Positions 9,219 through 17,807 are shown, counted from the stretch's first letter. The stretch: 64,000 nt of DNA from Paenibacillus lignilyticus (GCF_017942085.1 NZ_JAGKSP010000011.1:148696-212695), one strand, 5' to 3'. Translations and numbers: made by a program. Notes: generated by a model from the sequence alone, not told the origin.

Positions 9219-10999
9219 TGTAATTCCTCCTTATGCTCTCTGCGGTTGATGGGTAGGCGGAGCTTGAATACGGTGCCTTTGCCCTTCTCGCCCTTGATGT
9301 CCATTTCGGCCTCTTGACCGTAATTCACTTCCAGCATGTATTTGACATAACTTAGTCCGATTCCCATACCAACCTTCTTGTGCTCCTCGGATTGCGGCTC
9401 CAGCATTCTGGCAATGTCCGCGTCGGTCATACCTTCCCCGCTGTCCTCAACGGTAATAATCAACTGCTTGTCCTGCTCATATACGGCGATCTTAATGGAT
9501 CCGCTTTCATCTTTGAGTCCATGGTAGATGGCATTCTCGACAATCGGCTGCATGATAAACCGCGGGATACTGACGTCACCGAGCGCAGGATCTACGACAA
9601 TTTGCACGTCAAAATGATAGGCATACCGAATTCGCTGCAAATCCACATAGTTCTGAAGCGCCTCCACTTCCTCGTTCAAGGAGACGATGCCGCCTTCCTT
9701 GCCCAGATTATAGTGAAGCACCCTCGTGAATAAGGCGACCAGACGGTCAATCTCGTCCTGCCCGTTCATTCTGGCCAGCCACTGGACGGTGTTCAGCGTA
9801 TTATGCAAGAAGTGAGGATTAATTTGATGCAGGATCTTCTCCACCTCAATGACTCGCTTCTTGCGCTCCTTCTCCTCCAGCTCCTTGAACAAGTCCGAAA
9901 TTTTGATTTTCATATCGTTAAACTGCTCCAGCAAACGATCGAACTCTACGATTCCGGTCATCTTCACCTTGGAATTAAATTTGTTGTGCGCCAGCAAAAT
10001 AATCTCTCTGTTAATGGTCCGCAGCGGCCGCGAGACAATTCTCCATATGGAGAGCCCCAGAAACAAGCTGATGACAATCGACAGTGCGGCGAACAGCGCG
10101 AATTTGCCGATCCACTTCTTGACGTCCGCGCTGTAGGCTTTCGTCTTCACGGCGGAGAGAATATACCATCCCTGCTCGCCCTTCTGCGAGAAGACATAAT
10201 AGCCTTGCTTGATCGTATCGGATTTGCTCGTACTGCTGAGCTGCTTGACATCGATTCGCTCGCCGATCGCGAAATCCTCCGGACGCTGGCTGTACATGAC
10301 CTGTCCCTTATCGTTCAGCAGAATGGAGGATACATCCAGCTTGTACTGCTGCGATTTCAAGAGATCTTCAAACAGCTTAATGCCGGTCTCGACATAAACG
10401 TATAAATCGGCTCCCTCAATGAGGTTCACCTTGCGTGCGATGGAGAAAACCTGCATATCCTTCGCCGATTTTACCGTCATATGGGGACCATAGAAGTTGG
10501 CGTTAATGCCATCCGCAAGCTTGGGCAGCAGCTCTAGGCTAAATCCCTCCGTCACGCTCTGATTCTCGAACATGACCTGATTCTTGTTGGCATAATAGAA
10601 GAAAATGAGCCCAAGGTCCGGCTTCGCGGCATTAATGAGCGAGATGCTTTCAATGACCGCTTTCTTCTTCTCGTATTTGGTCAAGATATCTTTGGTATCG
10701 ATAAAAGTCTCAATATCATCCGCCACTCGTCCGTTATACATCGCAAGCTGGAGCGCCGAATCTTCTAAATTCGAGAACACATGGTCAACGCTAATTTGAA
10801 ACTGCTTCATATTGCTGTGAATGCCATCATCGATATTCGTGTTCAGCAAGGAAATCATAGATACATAGGAGATATAGCCGATTAGCGATAACGGAATGAT
10901 TGAGCTGAGGATTAGGAAAAAATACGCCCTGTTCTTTAAAGAGTACGATGATTTCGGCAGCAATTTGTGGTTCCCCCGCTCCTGATGATTAGTTTCCAT
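9215..10999 (-). CDS. YesM-type sensor histidine kinase
   Basis: A 594-residue membrane kinase. It has one helix near residues 25-45, a large extracellular sensing domain (to about 290), a second helix (about 297-320), HAMP, then the His_kinase segment with the phospho-acceptor in INPHFLHNTLN and an HATPase domain with GMGIGLSYV. The ATG at 10999 has a poor ribosome site; a TTG twelve codons later (10963) sits nine bases after GGAGCGGGGG and may be the true start. It presumably senses an extracellular sugar or its loaded binding protein and phosphorylates the downstream regulator. Confidence 0.92.
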   Translation of the reverse strand: METNHQERGNHKLLPKSSYSLKNRAYFFLILSSIIPLSLIGYISYVSMISLLNTNIDDGIHSNMKQFQISVDHVFSNLEDSALQLAMYNGRVADDIETFIDTKDILTKYEKKKAVIESISLINAAKPDLGLIFFYYANKNQVMFENQSVTEGFSLELLPKLADGINANFYGPHMTVKSAKDMQVFSIARKVNLIEGADLYVYVETGIKLFEDLLKSQQYKLDVSSILLNDKGQVMYSQRPEDFAIGERIDVKQLSSTSKSDTIKQGYYVFSQKGEQGWYILSAVKTKAYSADVKKWIGKFALFAALSIVISLFLGLSIWRIVSRPLRTINREIILLAHNKFNSKVKMTGIVEFDRLLEQFNDMKIKISDLFKELEEKERKKRVIEVEKILHQINPHFLHNTLNTVQWLARMNGQDEIDRLVALFTRVLHYNLGKEGGIVSLNEEVEALQNYVDLQRIRYAYHFDVQIVVDPALGDVSIPRFIMQPIVENAIYHGLKDESGSIKIAVYEQDKQLIITVEDSGEGMTDADIARMLEPQSEEHKKVGMGIGLSYVKYMLEVNYGQEAEMDIKGEKGKGTVFKLRLPINRREHKEELQ

Positions 11000-11093
11000 T
11001 GATTGTTATTATTGTAAGGAATGTAAAAGGGAACCGTCAATCCGCCACGATCATACATAATTTTACAGCTTTCGCGTTCCCTCCTAAGAAGCA

Positions 11094-11132
11094 AGGCTGG
11101 CCTTGGTCCATTCGGACCAAGGGCCAGCCTTT
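11094..11132 (-). terminator. Terminator after the one-domain GH5 gene
   Basis: A 17-base stem (AAGGCTGGCCTTGGTCC with its complement, one bulged G) around an ATTC loop, followed on the minus strand by a T-rich stretch. It separates the hydrolase genes from the kinase gene. Confidence 0.85.
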
Positions 11133-11154
11133 GATTGATGCTGCTGTAATGCGC

Positions 11155-12261
11155 TTATGACGGGAATACCAATGCGGTATGGTTGTTGCGGAACGCATTC
11201 GTCGCAGGCGTTAGCGTGCTGAAGTTGCCGGCCGAATCAACCCCGTTCGAGGTCCAAGCCTGCGCTCCCTGCCAGCCGTTCAAGTAGCCGTTCTCGTAAT
11301 CCTGCGTCAGCGTATGCCCGGATGTTCCTACTCCCGGCGTTTCGCCAAGCATCGCCGGCTTGCTAGTTTCGAGGCCGTAGGATGCAGGCGACATGTAGAA
11401 CGGATTGCCCCAATACTGACCCATCCAGTCGTAATAGTGCACCGAGTAGAAGTCGACCTTCGCCTTTGTGTTGTTCACTTGGGCCTGCAGCGCCGCATTG
11501 CTGATTTTGTTGCCTTGTGCGCCGGATACGGTATCGCTGTTATACTTGATCATCGCCATGCCGACCGTCACGAGAATTTGGCTGTTGTTGTGAATCGCCA
11601 CCGCAGCTTTGGCAAAGTAACGCTGAAGCACATTCCAAGGCAGCTGTCCTGCCGCGGCATCCTCATAGATCCAGTCCGGCTCATTGGTAAGATCGATCGA
11701 CCAGAGGTACGGATTGTTTTTGTAGCGGTTCACGAACGGAATGATGTAGTTATTGACAAAAGTGTCCGTCTTGCTGCTGCTGTTAATCATGTTCCGCCAT
11801 TTCGTATGGCCCGAGTGGGTGTTCTTGAAATGGTCGAACGAGATGAGCGTTGCCATAATATAGATGCCGTTCTGCTGCGCCAGCTGGAACAGCGTATCGA
11901 GGTTGCTCCAATGCGCCGCCGTAGCGCCGGATACGGTGCCGTCCGCCGCGATGTTAATGCCGACTTCACCGTCGCATGTAATCCAAACCCGCGTTGCGTT
12001 GACGCCGTTATCGTGCAGCGCCTTGAAATGATTGCCCCACCAGGTGGCATTGAAGCTGCCGCCAAAATCATTCCAGGAATTCCATGGCGTATTCGCGGCA
12101 TTCATCCAGATGCGCTTGCCGCCGGCCATAAACTGCGTTCCGGAAACCGTAATCCGGTCCCCGAATGCAGCGTTGGCCCTCTTCGGTACGAGCGTCAGCA
12201 ACGTTGCGAGCATACACATAACCATAAGCAAGGATAAAGTCCGACGAGTCGTTAACTGCAT
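11155..12261 (-). CDS. Secreted GH5-type endo-glycanase (mannanase-like), catalytic domain only
   Basis: A 368-residue exported hydrolase. ATG at 12261 is chosen because GGGAGTGA lies five bases upstream; the protein then begins with a twin-arginine-containing n-region and a normal signal peptide ending at ANA. A single TIM-barrel follows with the general acid/base E194 in NEPDW and the nucleophile E307 in LGETPG, as in GH5 endo-mannanases. It is a close paralogue of the catalytic module of the larger enzyme upstream but lacks accessory domains. Both share a 180-base gap and probably one transcript. Mannan as substrate is inferred from motifs. Confidence 0.85.
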   Translation of the reverse strand: MQLTTRRTLSLLMVMCMLATLLTLVPKRANAAFGDRITVSGTQFMAGGKRIWMNAANTPWNSWNDFGGSFNATWWGNHFKALHDNGVNATRVWITCDGEVGINIAADGTVSGATAAHWSNLDTLFQLAQQNGIYIMATLISFDHFKNTHSGHTKWRNMINSSSKTDTFVNNYIIPFVNRYKNNPYLWSIDLTNEPDWIYEDAAAGQLPWNVLQRYFAKAAVAIHNNSQILVTVGMAMIKYNSDTVSGAQGNKISNAALQAQVNNTKAKVDFYSVHYYDWMGQYWGNPFYMSPASYGLETSKPAMLGETPGVGTSGHTLTQDYENGYLNGWQGAQAWTSNGVDSAGNFSTLTPATNAFRNNHTALVFPS

Positions 12262-12444
12262 TCCAATCACTCCCATGTTCATTAGAATTGGGTAGTCATC
12301 TCTTGCGTTAGCTAAACGGCTAGTATGGCAATGCTGGCAGTTTCATCAGACATCCCCCCTCTCAAAGAAAGGCCTCCGTCTTTAAACCGGCTCTATGCTG
12401 ACTGTTCGATACCTCCCGGAAAATAAAACTTTGATGGATTCGGA

Positions 12445-15060
12445 TTAACCGCGGACGACGGTTAACGTGTAGGTTTGCTGCGTTGTCCCGTCCGGTGCCG
12501 TTACTTTCACCGTCACCGTATTGTTGCCTTTCACCAAGCCGCTGCCGCCGGTAATAGCTACTTTGGCCGTAGGGAATGTCGGCAGCGCGGTAACTTTAAC
12601 CGACTTCGTGCCCTTAGAAACGTTTACCTTGTAAGTGAGCTTGTCGGGCGAGAAGCCGGGAACCGGTTTCCCGTCAATGAATAGCAAGCTTAGGTTTGCG
12701 TTGCTTGATTTAGCGCGCGTAACCGTAATCGTGTAGGTTTGCTTTGTGCCGTCTTCGGCCGTTACATGAACCATGACTAGGTTCGTGCCAATGACCAGCG
12801 TGAGCGGCTTGTCGATTACAACCTTCGCCTTCGAATCGGACGCTTTTGCCGTTGCATATACCGCTAGCGTGTCAAACGGCACCGTGATCGAATAGGTCTG
12901 CTGCCCAGGCGTGAAGCCTGCTATCGTATTGCCGTTCAAGCGCAGGTCGCTTAGCTTTGCGTTGCTGGATTTAGGACGGTTCACGGTCAGTGAATACACC
13001 TTCGTACTGCCGTTCTCCGCTGTAACCGTTACGGTAACTGTGTTGTCGCCAATCGCGAGCGCCGATCCGCCGCTAACAGCAACGGTTGCATAAGCATCTG
13101 CTGCAGCAGCCGTCACTTCTACGGAAATCGTTTCGTTCGGCACCTGCACGGAATAAGACAGCGTATCCGCCGAGAAATCTGCAACCGTGACACCATCGAC
13201 TTTCAGGTCACTGAGGTTAGCGTTCTTGGAAATGCCGGACGGGAACACCAAGTCAGGATGTTGATTGTAGAAGCTGCTTGCTGCCGGACCAACTCTTGTA
13301 ATATCACCAAGTCCGTCCACGCCGTTGGAGGTCCATGGCATCATGCCTTGCCAGCCATTCGCATAGGCACTGGCATAATCTTGCGTGAGCGTATGTCCTG
13401 CCGTGCCAAGTGCAGCGGTCTCGCCAATAACTGCGGGACGATCCGCTGACAATCCGAACTGCTCCGGCGTCATGTACATCGGGTTTCCCCAATATTGACC
13501 CATCCAGTCGTAGTAATGCGGCGACCAGAAATCAAGCTTAGCCTGCGGGTTGCCGCCGACTCTGGCCATCAACGCGTTGTCGCCGACTTTATTGCCTTGG
13601 CATCCTTCGGTACAGGTGTCGCTGTTGTATTTGATCATCGCGACGCCTACTGTTGTAAGCACATTGCTGTTAGCGTGAACGCCTACGCTCATTTTGGCGA
13701 AGAGGGACTGCAGATTCTCCCAAGGGAGCTTGCTTTCCTCGAACACCCAATCCGGCTCGTTCATAAAGTCGATCGACCACAGATAAGGGTTGTCTTTGTA
13801 CCGGTTCGTGAACGGAATAACGTAGTTGCTGACGTAGGAGTCGATATTAGCCTCGCTCATCAGCATCTTTCTCCAGCTGTCGTAGCTCGGATGGGAGTTC
13901 TTCATATGGTCGAAAGAAAGCAGTGTCGCCATGATGTAGACGCCATGCTTCTGAGCCAGGTAGAACAAGCTGTCCAGGTCATTCCAATGTGCCGCAGTCG
14001 CGCCTGACACATGCCCTTCAGCATCGATGTTGATGCCGACTTCTCCATTGGAAGTAATCCAAACGCGGGAGGCATTCACGCCGTTAGCATGCAGCAGCGC
14101 AAAGTGGGTATCCCAGAAGTCGTAGTCGAAATCGCCGCCAAAATCATTCCAGTTATCCCAAGGCGTATTGGCTCCGTTAAACCAAATGCGCTCATGGCCG
14201 GCATAGAACTCCGTGCCTTGTACCGTAATCCGGTTGCCTTGGCTTGAAGGAAGATCGCGGATCAGTTTAACCGTATACGTCTGCTTGGTTAGATCCTTCG
14301 CCGTTACCTCTACCGTAACCGCATTCTCGCCAACGGCAAGATTGCTGCCTCCGGTAATTGTTACAGTTGCATCAGCGGCGATAGTTGTTGCCGTTACAGC
14401 AGCTGAAGTTGTACCGTTCGGAACGTGTGCGATATAAGAGAGGTCTTTGCTGGTGAAGCCGGCTACAGTAGTGCCATTGATGCGAAGATCGCTTAAGCCC
14501 GCGGGATTCGGAACTTCAATAGGCGTTCCGCCGAGAATACCGATGCTGTCGATATATACGCTGCCCGCAAAGTCGCCGCTGGATTGCACTTGCACGCCAA
14601 ACTCATTGAAAGGCGTCTTGGCACCTGCAGGAATGGTCAGTGTCAGCGTGTTCCATGCATCCTTCGTCAAATTGTTGTACGGTACGAAGTTGCCTGTCCA
14701 TGACCAGGTGCTGTCCATCATATAAGGCTGAACGCCTGCGATGCTTGCACCGCTCGGTACCCAAATATGAAATTCATACGTGCTTCCTGCAGTTAGTCCG
14801 GTAGGTGAGCTCAGTTTCGCGAAGGGTCCTTGGGAGCCTGTAACGTTCAGTGTCATTTTCATGGATTGATTGCCTTGGTAGGCTTTCTCCGTGCTGACGG
14901 CCAGCGTCGCCCCTGTTGTTCCTACAAAACCTTGTGTATTGGTCTCGAAATTGAATTGTGCCGTATCTGCCGCCGCGTCTGCGCTAACAGGTACGATAAG
15001 CAAGGCTGCCAGCATAGACATGATGAGGAATAAGGCGATTTGTTTACGAAGCTTGATCAT
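12445..15060 (-). CDS. Modular secreted GH5-type endo-glycanase with CBM and cadherin-like repeats
   Basis: An 871-residue exported enzyme. Order: signal peptide 1-29; a jelly-roll carbohydrate-binding module about 33-178; one cadherin-like beta-sandwich (PF12733-like) 187-269; the GH5-type barrel 276-608 with acid/base E435 (NEPDW) and nucleophile E547 (IGETAA); then three further cadherin-like beta-sandwiches to the C-terminus, each starting near NLSDLKVDG and ending TVxVTxxDG..YT. These sandwiches are probably spacers. It carries its own promoter with a cre-like site and is divergent from the LacI regulator, the likely local repressor. Mannan-type substrate inferred. Confidence 0.88.
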   Translation of the reverse strand: MIKLRKQIALFLIMSMLAALLIVPVSADAAADTAQFNFETNTQGFVGTTGATLAVSTEKAYQGNQSMKMTLNVTGSQGPFAKLSSPTGLTAGSTYEFHIWVPSGASIAGVQPYMMDSTWSWTGNFVPYNNLTKDAWNTLTLTIPAGAKTPFNEFGVQVQSSGDFAGSVYIDSIGILGGTPIEVPNPAGLSDLRINGTTVAGFTSKDLSYIAHVPNGTTSAAVTATTIAADATVTITGGSNLAVGENAVTVEVTAKDLTKQTYTVKLIRDLPSSQGNRITVQGTEFYAGHERIWFNGANTPWDNWNDFGGDFDYDFWDTHFALLHANGVNASRVWITSNGEVGINIDAEGHVSGATAAHWNDLDSLFYLAQKHGVYIMATLLSFDHMKNSHPSYDSWRKMLMSEANIDSYVSNYVIPFTNRYKDNPYLWSIDFMNEPDWVFEESKLPWENLQSLFAKMSVGVHANSNVLTTVGVAMIKYNSDTCTEGCQGNKVGDNALMARVGGNPQAKLDFWSPHYYDWMGQYWGNPMYMTPEQFGLSADRPAVIGETAALGTAGHTLTQDYASAYANGWQGMMPWTSNGVDGLGDITRVGPAASSFYNQHPDLVFPSGISKNANLSDLKVDGVTVADFSADTLSYSVQVPNETISVEVTAAAADAYATVAVSGGSALAIGDNTVTVTVTAENGSTKVYSLTVNRPKSSNAKLSDLRLNGNTIAGFTPGQQTYSITVPFDTLAVYATAKASDSKAKVVIDKPLTLVIGTNLVMVHVTAEDGTKQTYTITVTRAKSSNANLSLLFIDGKPVPGFSPDKLTYKVNVSKGTKSVKVTALPTFPTAKVAITGGSGLVKGNNTVTVKVTAPDGTTQQTYTLTVVRG

Positions 15061-15146
15061 TCTTCATTCACCCCAACTAATGTAGTTTTAGTAAATTCCT
15101 TAAGCCCAGCATTGACATTCTCGCTAGAACTCCCCCTCTCGCTAAC

Positions 15147-15188
15147 GTGAAGCGCTTACATTATTGTGGGAAATAGAGACTCCGTCAA
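15147..15188 (-). promoter_or_regulatory. Promoter of the GH5 operon with overlapping cre-like site
   Basis: On the minus strand TTGACG (15183-15188) and AATAAT (15160-15165) are 17 bases apart. TGTAAGCGCTTCAC (15147-15160) abuts the -10 box; its left half fits the CcpA site. It could equally be an operator for the neighbouring LacI-family protein. Confidence 0.65.
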
Positions 15189-15199
15189 GGAATCCACTT

Positions 15200-15251
15200 T
15201 GTAACTTAGTAGGTTACATTTCATTTAATTTTGTAACACATAACGTTACAA
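15200..15251. promoter_or_regulatory. Two matched inverted repeats TGTAAC-N7-GTTACA
   Basis: TGTAAC/GTTACA with a 7-base spacer occurs at 15200-15218, and TTGTAAC/GTTACAA with a 7-base spacer at 15231-15251. Centres are 32 bases apart (about three helix turns) and lie just upstream of the -35 box of the GH5 promoter, as for an activator. They also lie upstream of the lacI-type promoter. Confidence 0.6.
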
Positions 15252-15398
15252 TTTCTATTTTCATCAATCGACTCTTTCGTGATTCCGATTATAGGCGATA
15301 TAAAATATGGCTGTAAATATGCAATTTTCGAATTTACCAATTGTTAAGCCTATGTTTGTCCAAATATTTGTTTAGTTACAAAAATGATGTTTTGTTTA

Positions 15399-15426
15399 TT
15401 GACAAAAAACATGGCTAACTTACAAT
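15399..15426 (+). promoter_or_regulatory. Promoter of the LacI-family gene
   Basis: TTGACA (15399-15404) and TACAAT (15421-15426) are 16 bases apart, 36 bases before the GTG start. Confidence 0.75.
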
Positions 15427-15462
15427 AAAAAGAGAGATCTCAACTTCGAAGGATGGATTGCC

Positions 15463-16509
15463 GTGAGTAGAAAAATTACGACCAGCGATATTTCCCTAGC
15501 ACTCGGCCTTTCCCGGAACACGGTTTCCAAGGCGCTTAACGGTCATCCCAGCATTACCGTCGAAACGCGAAAGCGGGTGGTGGACCACGCCATCGCCATG
15601 GGTTATAAGAAGGTCAAGCTGTCCGTCGGCGGTGGTACTGCTGCTGCCGAATCCGCAGGCAAGGCCCGGAGCATCGCGTATATCACCAAGAGCCAGATTA
15701 ATCATGGGACAGGCTTCTGGTTGAATGTCTTAAGCGGCGTCGAGCAGATGATCAGCCATAGCGGCTATGAGATGAAGCTTAGTTTTATTAAAAATGAAGA
15801 TATTGAAGCGCTTGAGCTGCCGGCCCTGCTCGCAAGTGACATTGCCGGATTTATCGTAGCAGGCAGCTTCGACAAGCCTTATACAGAGAAACTGATGGCT
15901 CTTCCGCATCCGAAGGCGTTCATTAACATCCATCCTGATACACGGCTGTCCGATTTACGGGCCGATGTCGTCTTTATGGAGAATGAAGACAGCATCTACC
16001 AGATTACAAGGCATCTGATGAATCTCGGCCATACGGAGATTGGATTTATCGGCGAAATTCACTCCTGCCGCAGCTTCATGGAGCGATGGTTTGGATTCCA
16101 GCGTGCACATTTCGATGGCAATTTGCCTATCCAGCCATCCTTCTGCATTACGGTGCCGAACGCGGAGAGCTATCAGAACTACGAAGGAATAGCACGTTCT
16201 ATGAAGGATTTGCCGAAGCTGCCGACCGCCTTCGTTTGCGCGAATGATAAAATCGCCCTTCATGTCATCAAATACCTCAAGGAAATCGGCAAGGCGGTCC
16301 CTCGCGATATCGCGGTTACGGGATTCGATCAGATTAGCGAAGCCGAGTTTCTCGGCTTCACCCTTACCACCGTCGCACTCGACGAGTACCAGCTCGGGCA
16401 GCGGGCAACCGAGCAGCTGCTCACCCGCATGAGCAAGCCTGACCGAGCGTTCGAAACGGTGCGACTGGCGACCAAGGTCGTCCTTGGCGAGAGTTCATCG
16501 TCGAGATAA
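15463..16509 (+). CDS. LacI-family transcriptional regulator
   Basis: A 348-residue regulator. The N-terminal helix-turn-helix (TSDISLALGLSRNTVSKALNG) is followed by a hinge and a periplasmic-binding-protein-like effector domain from about residue 65. GTG start with GAAGGATGG upstream. It is divergent from the two GH5-type genes, so it probably represses them and responds to a released oligosaccharide. The family recognises palindromes with a central CG, which the GAAGCGCTTAC site in the shared intergenic region resembles. Confidence 0.92.
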   Translation: MSRKITTSDISLALGLSRNTVSKALNGHPSITVETRKRVVDHAIAMGYKKVKLSVGGGTAAAESAGKARSIAYITKSQINHGTGFWLNVLSGVEQMISHSGYEMKLSFIKNEDIEALELPALLASDIAGFIVAGSFDKPYTEKLMALPHPKAFINIHPDTRLSDLRADVVFMENEDSIYQITRHLMNLGHTEIGFIGEIHSCRSFMERWFGFQRAHFDGNLPIQPSFCITVPNAESYQNYEGIARSMKDLPKLPTAFVCANDKIALHVIKYLKEIGKAVPRDIAVTGFDQISEAEFLGFTLTTVALDEYQLGQRATEQLLTRMSKPDRAFETVRLATKVVLGESSSSR

Positions 16510-16520
16510 CGATATAGCAA

Positions 16521-16573
16521 ACAAAGGCTTCCCACTTCCAACGTTCCGGTGAACGCGGGTGAGAAGCCTTTGT
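16521..16573. terminator. Bidirectional terminator between LacI and LytTR genes
   Basis: ACAAAGGCTTC pairs with GAAGCCTTTGT around an inner GTTC/GAAC stem. It serves the convergent genes on both sides. Confidence 0.8.
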
Positions 16574-16600
16574 ATTGTTTTGTGTCATGCATGGAAACCA

Positions 16601-17017
16601 TCAGTTCACCTTAACCAGCAGATGAGAGTATTTCTTAATCTTTGCTTTCGAAATCGGCACGCTTATTCCCGCATCTCCCTTGAAAAAGGCATCGTTGCCG
16701 TACAACCCTACCTCAATTCGGTCCACGAGCGGTACATTAACGAGACAGGATGGATGGAACAAATCATAGCCAAGCGGGGTCAATACCCGCTTATAGTGTT
16801 CCACATTGACTAATTGCAGGTAGACGCCATCCATCGTGACAAACATCGGAATTCCGGGCTTATAGCTCGACTTCCCCCTTAATTGCGGCGTTACCCCCAT
16901 GTATAGTACTTCTGTGGCCAAATTCAAATTTCGGCAAATCACCTGGTTGTTGACCGGTTCCATTTTGACGCAGTAGACATAAATGGAATCCGTTCTCTCG
17001 TTGCTTTTGTTGACCAC
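16601..17017 (-). CDS. LytTR-domain DNA-binding protein
   Basis: A 138-residue cytoplasmic protein. The C-terminal 90 residues (IPMFVTMDGVYLQL ... FHPSCLVNVPLVDRI) fit the LytTR DNA-binding fold; there is no receiver domain. The start is GTG at 17017, 13 bases after GGAGGT, because an in-frame stop lies just before it: ATG-CAA-TAG stands between the ribosome site and the GTG. It is divergent from an XRE regulator, and its promoter is flanked by a 13-base inverted repeat. Target genes unknown. Confidence 0.7.
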   Translation of the reverse strand: MVNKSNERTDSIYVYCVKMEPVNNQVICRNLNLATEVLYMGVTPQLRGKSSYKPGIPMFVTMDGVYLQLVNVEHYKRVLTPLGYDLFHPSCLVNVPLVDRIEVGLYGNDAFFKGDAGISVPISKAKIKKYSHLLVKVN

Positions 17018-17040
17018 CTATTGCATTCTACCTCCTATCA

Positions 17041-17099
17041 CAATCACATAATGCGACTTTTATAGCTATTAGTATATGTTCACATTACGTGATTGTAAA
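17041..17099 (-). promoter_or_regulatory. Promoter of the LytTR gene flanked by a 13-base inverted repeat
   Basis: On the minus strand TTTACA (17094-17099) and TATACT (17071-17076) are 17 bases apart. CAATCACATAATG (17041-17053) and CATTACGTGATTG (17083-17095) form an inverted repeat with one mismatch; one arm overlaps the -35 box and the other lies in the leader. Confidence 0.65.
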
Positions 17100-17191
17100 T
17101 AACAAAAGACTCTTTTCGAGTCCGATTTTCCTCGACAATAGGTTGTAAGCTATAATAGCAAATGATTGGATGACGTCATGGAGGTGAACGG

Positions 17192-17536
17192 ATGCGTACG
17201 TTCGGAGAACGCCTGTCTTACTTGAGGCATCGTAAGGGGTTGTCGCAAGAGGAGTTTTCGAAGTTATTATCGATCGGGAAAAGCACGTTAGGGATGTACG
17301 AGACGAATAAACGTGAGCCCGGCCATGATATGACATCCCATATAGCAGCATTCTTCGAGGTTAGCGTGGATTGGCTCACGACCGGCAAAGAATTCGCTCA
17401 TACGCCGATGGCTTCTACCCAAGAGGAGATCATCATTAAGGACCTCGTGCAGCGCTACAACATTGATCTGACCAGAGAGCGAACCCGAGAGAAGCTGGAG
17501 AAGATCATTCAGTTGGTTTTTGAAGAAACGACATGA
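17192..17536 (+). CDS. XRE-family helix-turn-helix regulator
   Basis: A 114-residue protein with a Cro/C1-type helix-turn-helix at residues 4-64 (LSQEEFSKLLSIGKSTLGMYETNKREPG) and a charged C-terminal helix that may dimerise. GGAGGTGA precedes the ATG by six bases, and TATAAT at 17151 gives a likely -10 box. It is divergent from the LytTR gene and convergent with a 44-residue ORF whose 3' end overlaps its own by 32 bases. It may repress either neighbour. Confidence 0.85.
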   Translation: MRTFGERLSYLRHRKGLSQEEFSKLLSIGKSTLGMYETNKREPGHDMTSHIAAFFEVSVDWLTTGKEFAHTPMASTQEEIIIKDLVQRYNIDLTRERTREKLEKIIQLVFEETT

Positions 17537-17639
17537 TGATCGCATTCTGAATGAACGCAATCAATTCCTCAGTCGGCACCTCACGTAATTCCGGTATTTC
17601 CTTCTTCAATTCTTCGATCATGCGCTGAACGTCGTCCAT
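17505..17639 (-). CDS. Small hypothetical protein (44 residues) convergent with the XRE gene
   Basis: The frame reads MDDVQRMIEELKKEIPELRE and continues to a TGA inside the 3' end of the XRE gene. It is acidic and amphipathic, ending in a hydrophobic helix (ELIAFIQNAIIMSFL). AAAGGGG lies 13 bases before the ATG, and a plausible promoter (17673-17700) precedes it. No family recognised. The protein-like composition and promoter support it, but the spacing of the ribosome site is long. Confidence 0.45.
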   Translation of the reverse strand: MDDVQRMIEELKKEIPELREVPTEELIAFIQNAIIMSFLQKPTE

Positions 17640-17672
17640 GGACCTCGGCTTACCCCTTTGGCAGCTGTTCTT

Positions 17673-17722
17673 ATAGTATTAGTATAAATCGATTTGCCAA
17701 ATTTGAAATATCGATTCAAATT
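17673..17722 (-). promoter_or_regulatory. Promoter and inverted repeat upstream of the 44-residue ORF
   Basis: On the minus strand TTGGCA (17695-17700) and TACTAT (17673-17678) are 16 bases apart. AATTTGAA (17700-17707) and TTCAAATT (17715-17722) form a perfect 8-base inverted repeat abutting the -35 box. The -10 region shares TATACTAATA-CTATAA with the LytTR promoter. Confidence 0.5.
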
Positions 17723-17734
17723 GGTAGATTATTG

Positions 17735-17807
17735 TTGACATAAACTAGTAAAACATGGTAATAAAAGAGGCTTCCCTCACGTTCGGATGAACGGTGGCGG
17801 GAAGCCT
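17735..17807 (+). other. Promoter-like sequence running straight into a terminator hairpin
   Basis: TTGACA (17735-17740) with a weak -10 (TAATAA near 17759) is followed at once by the hairpin AGGCTTCCC/GGGAAGCCT (17768-17807) and TTTT. The hairpin is clear; the promoter is weak. It could be a very short transcript or simply a terminator for readthrough. Confidence 0.4.

Noticed and set aside
11314..12237. A 307-codon frame opposite the one-domain GH5 gene
   Set aside because: Antisense of a clear secreted hydrolase, no ribosome site, no recognisable domain.
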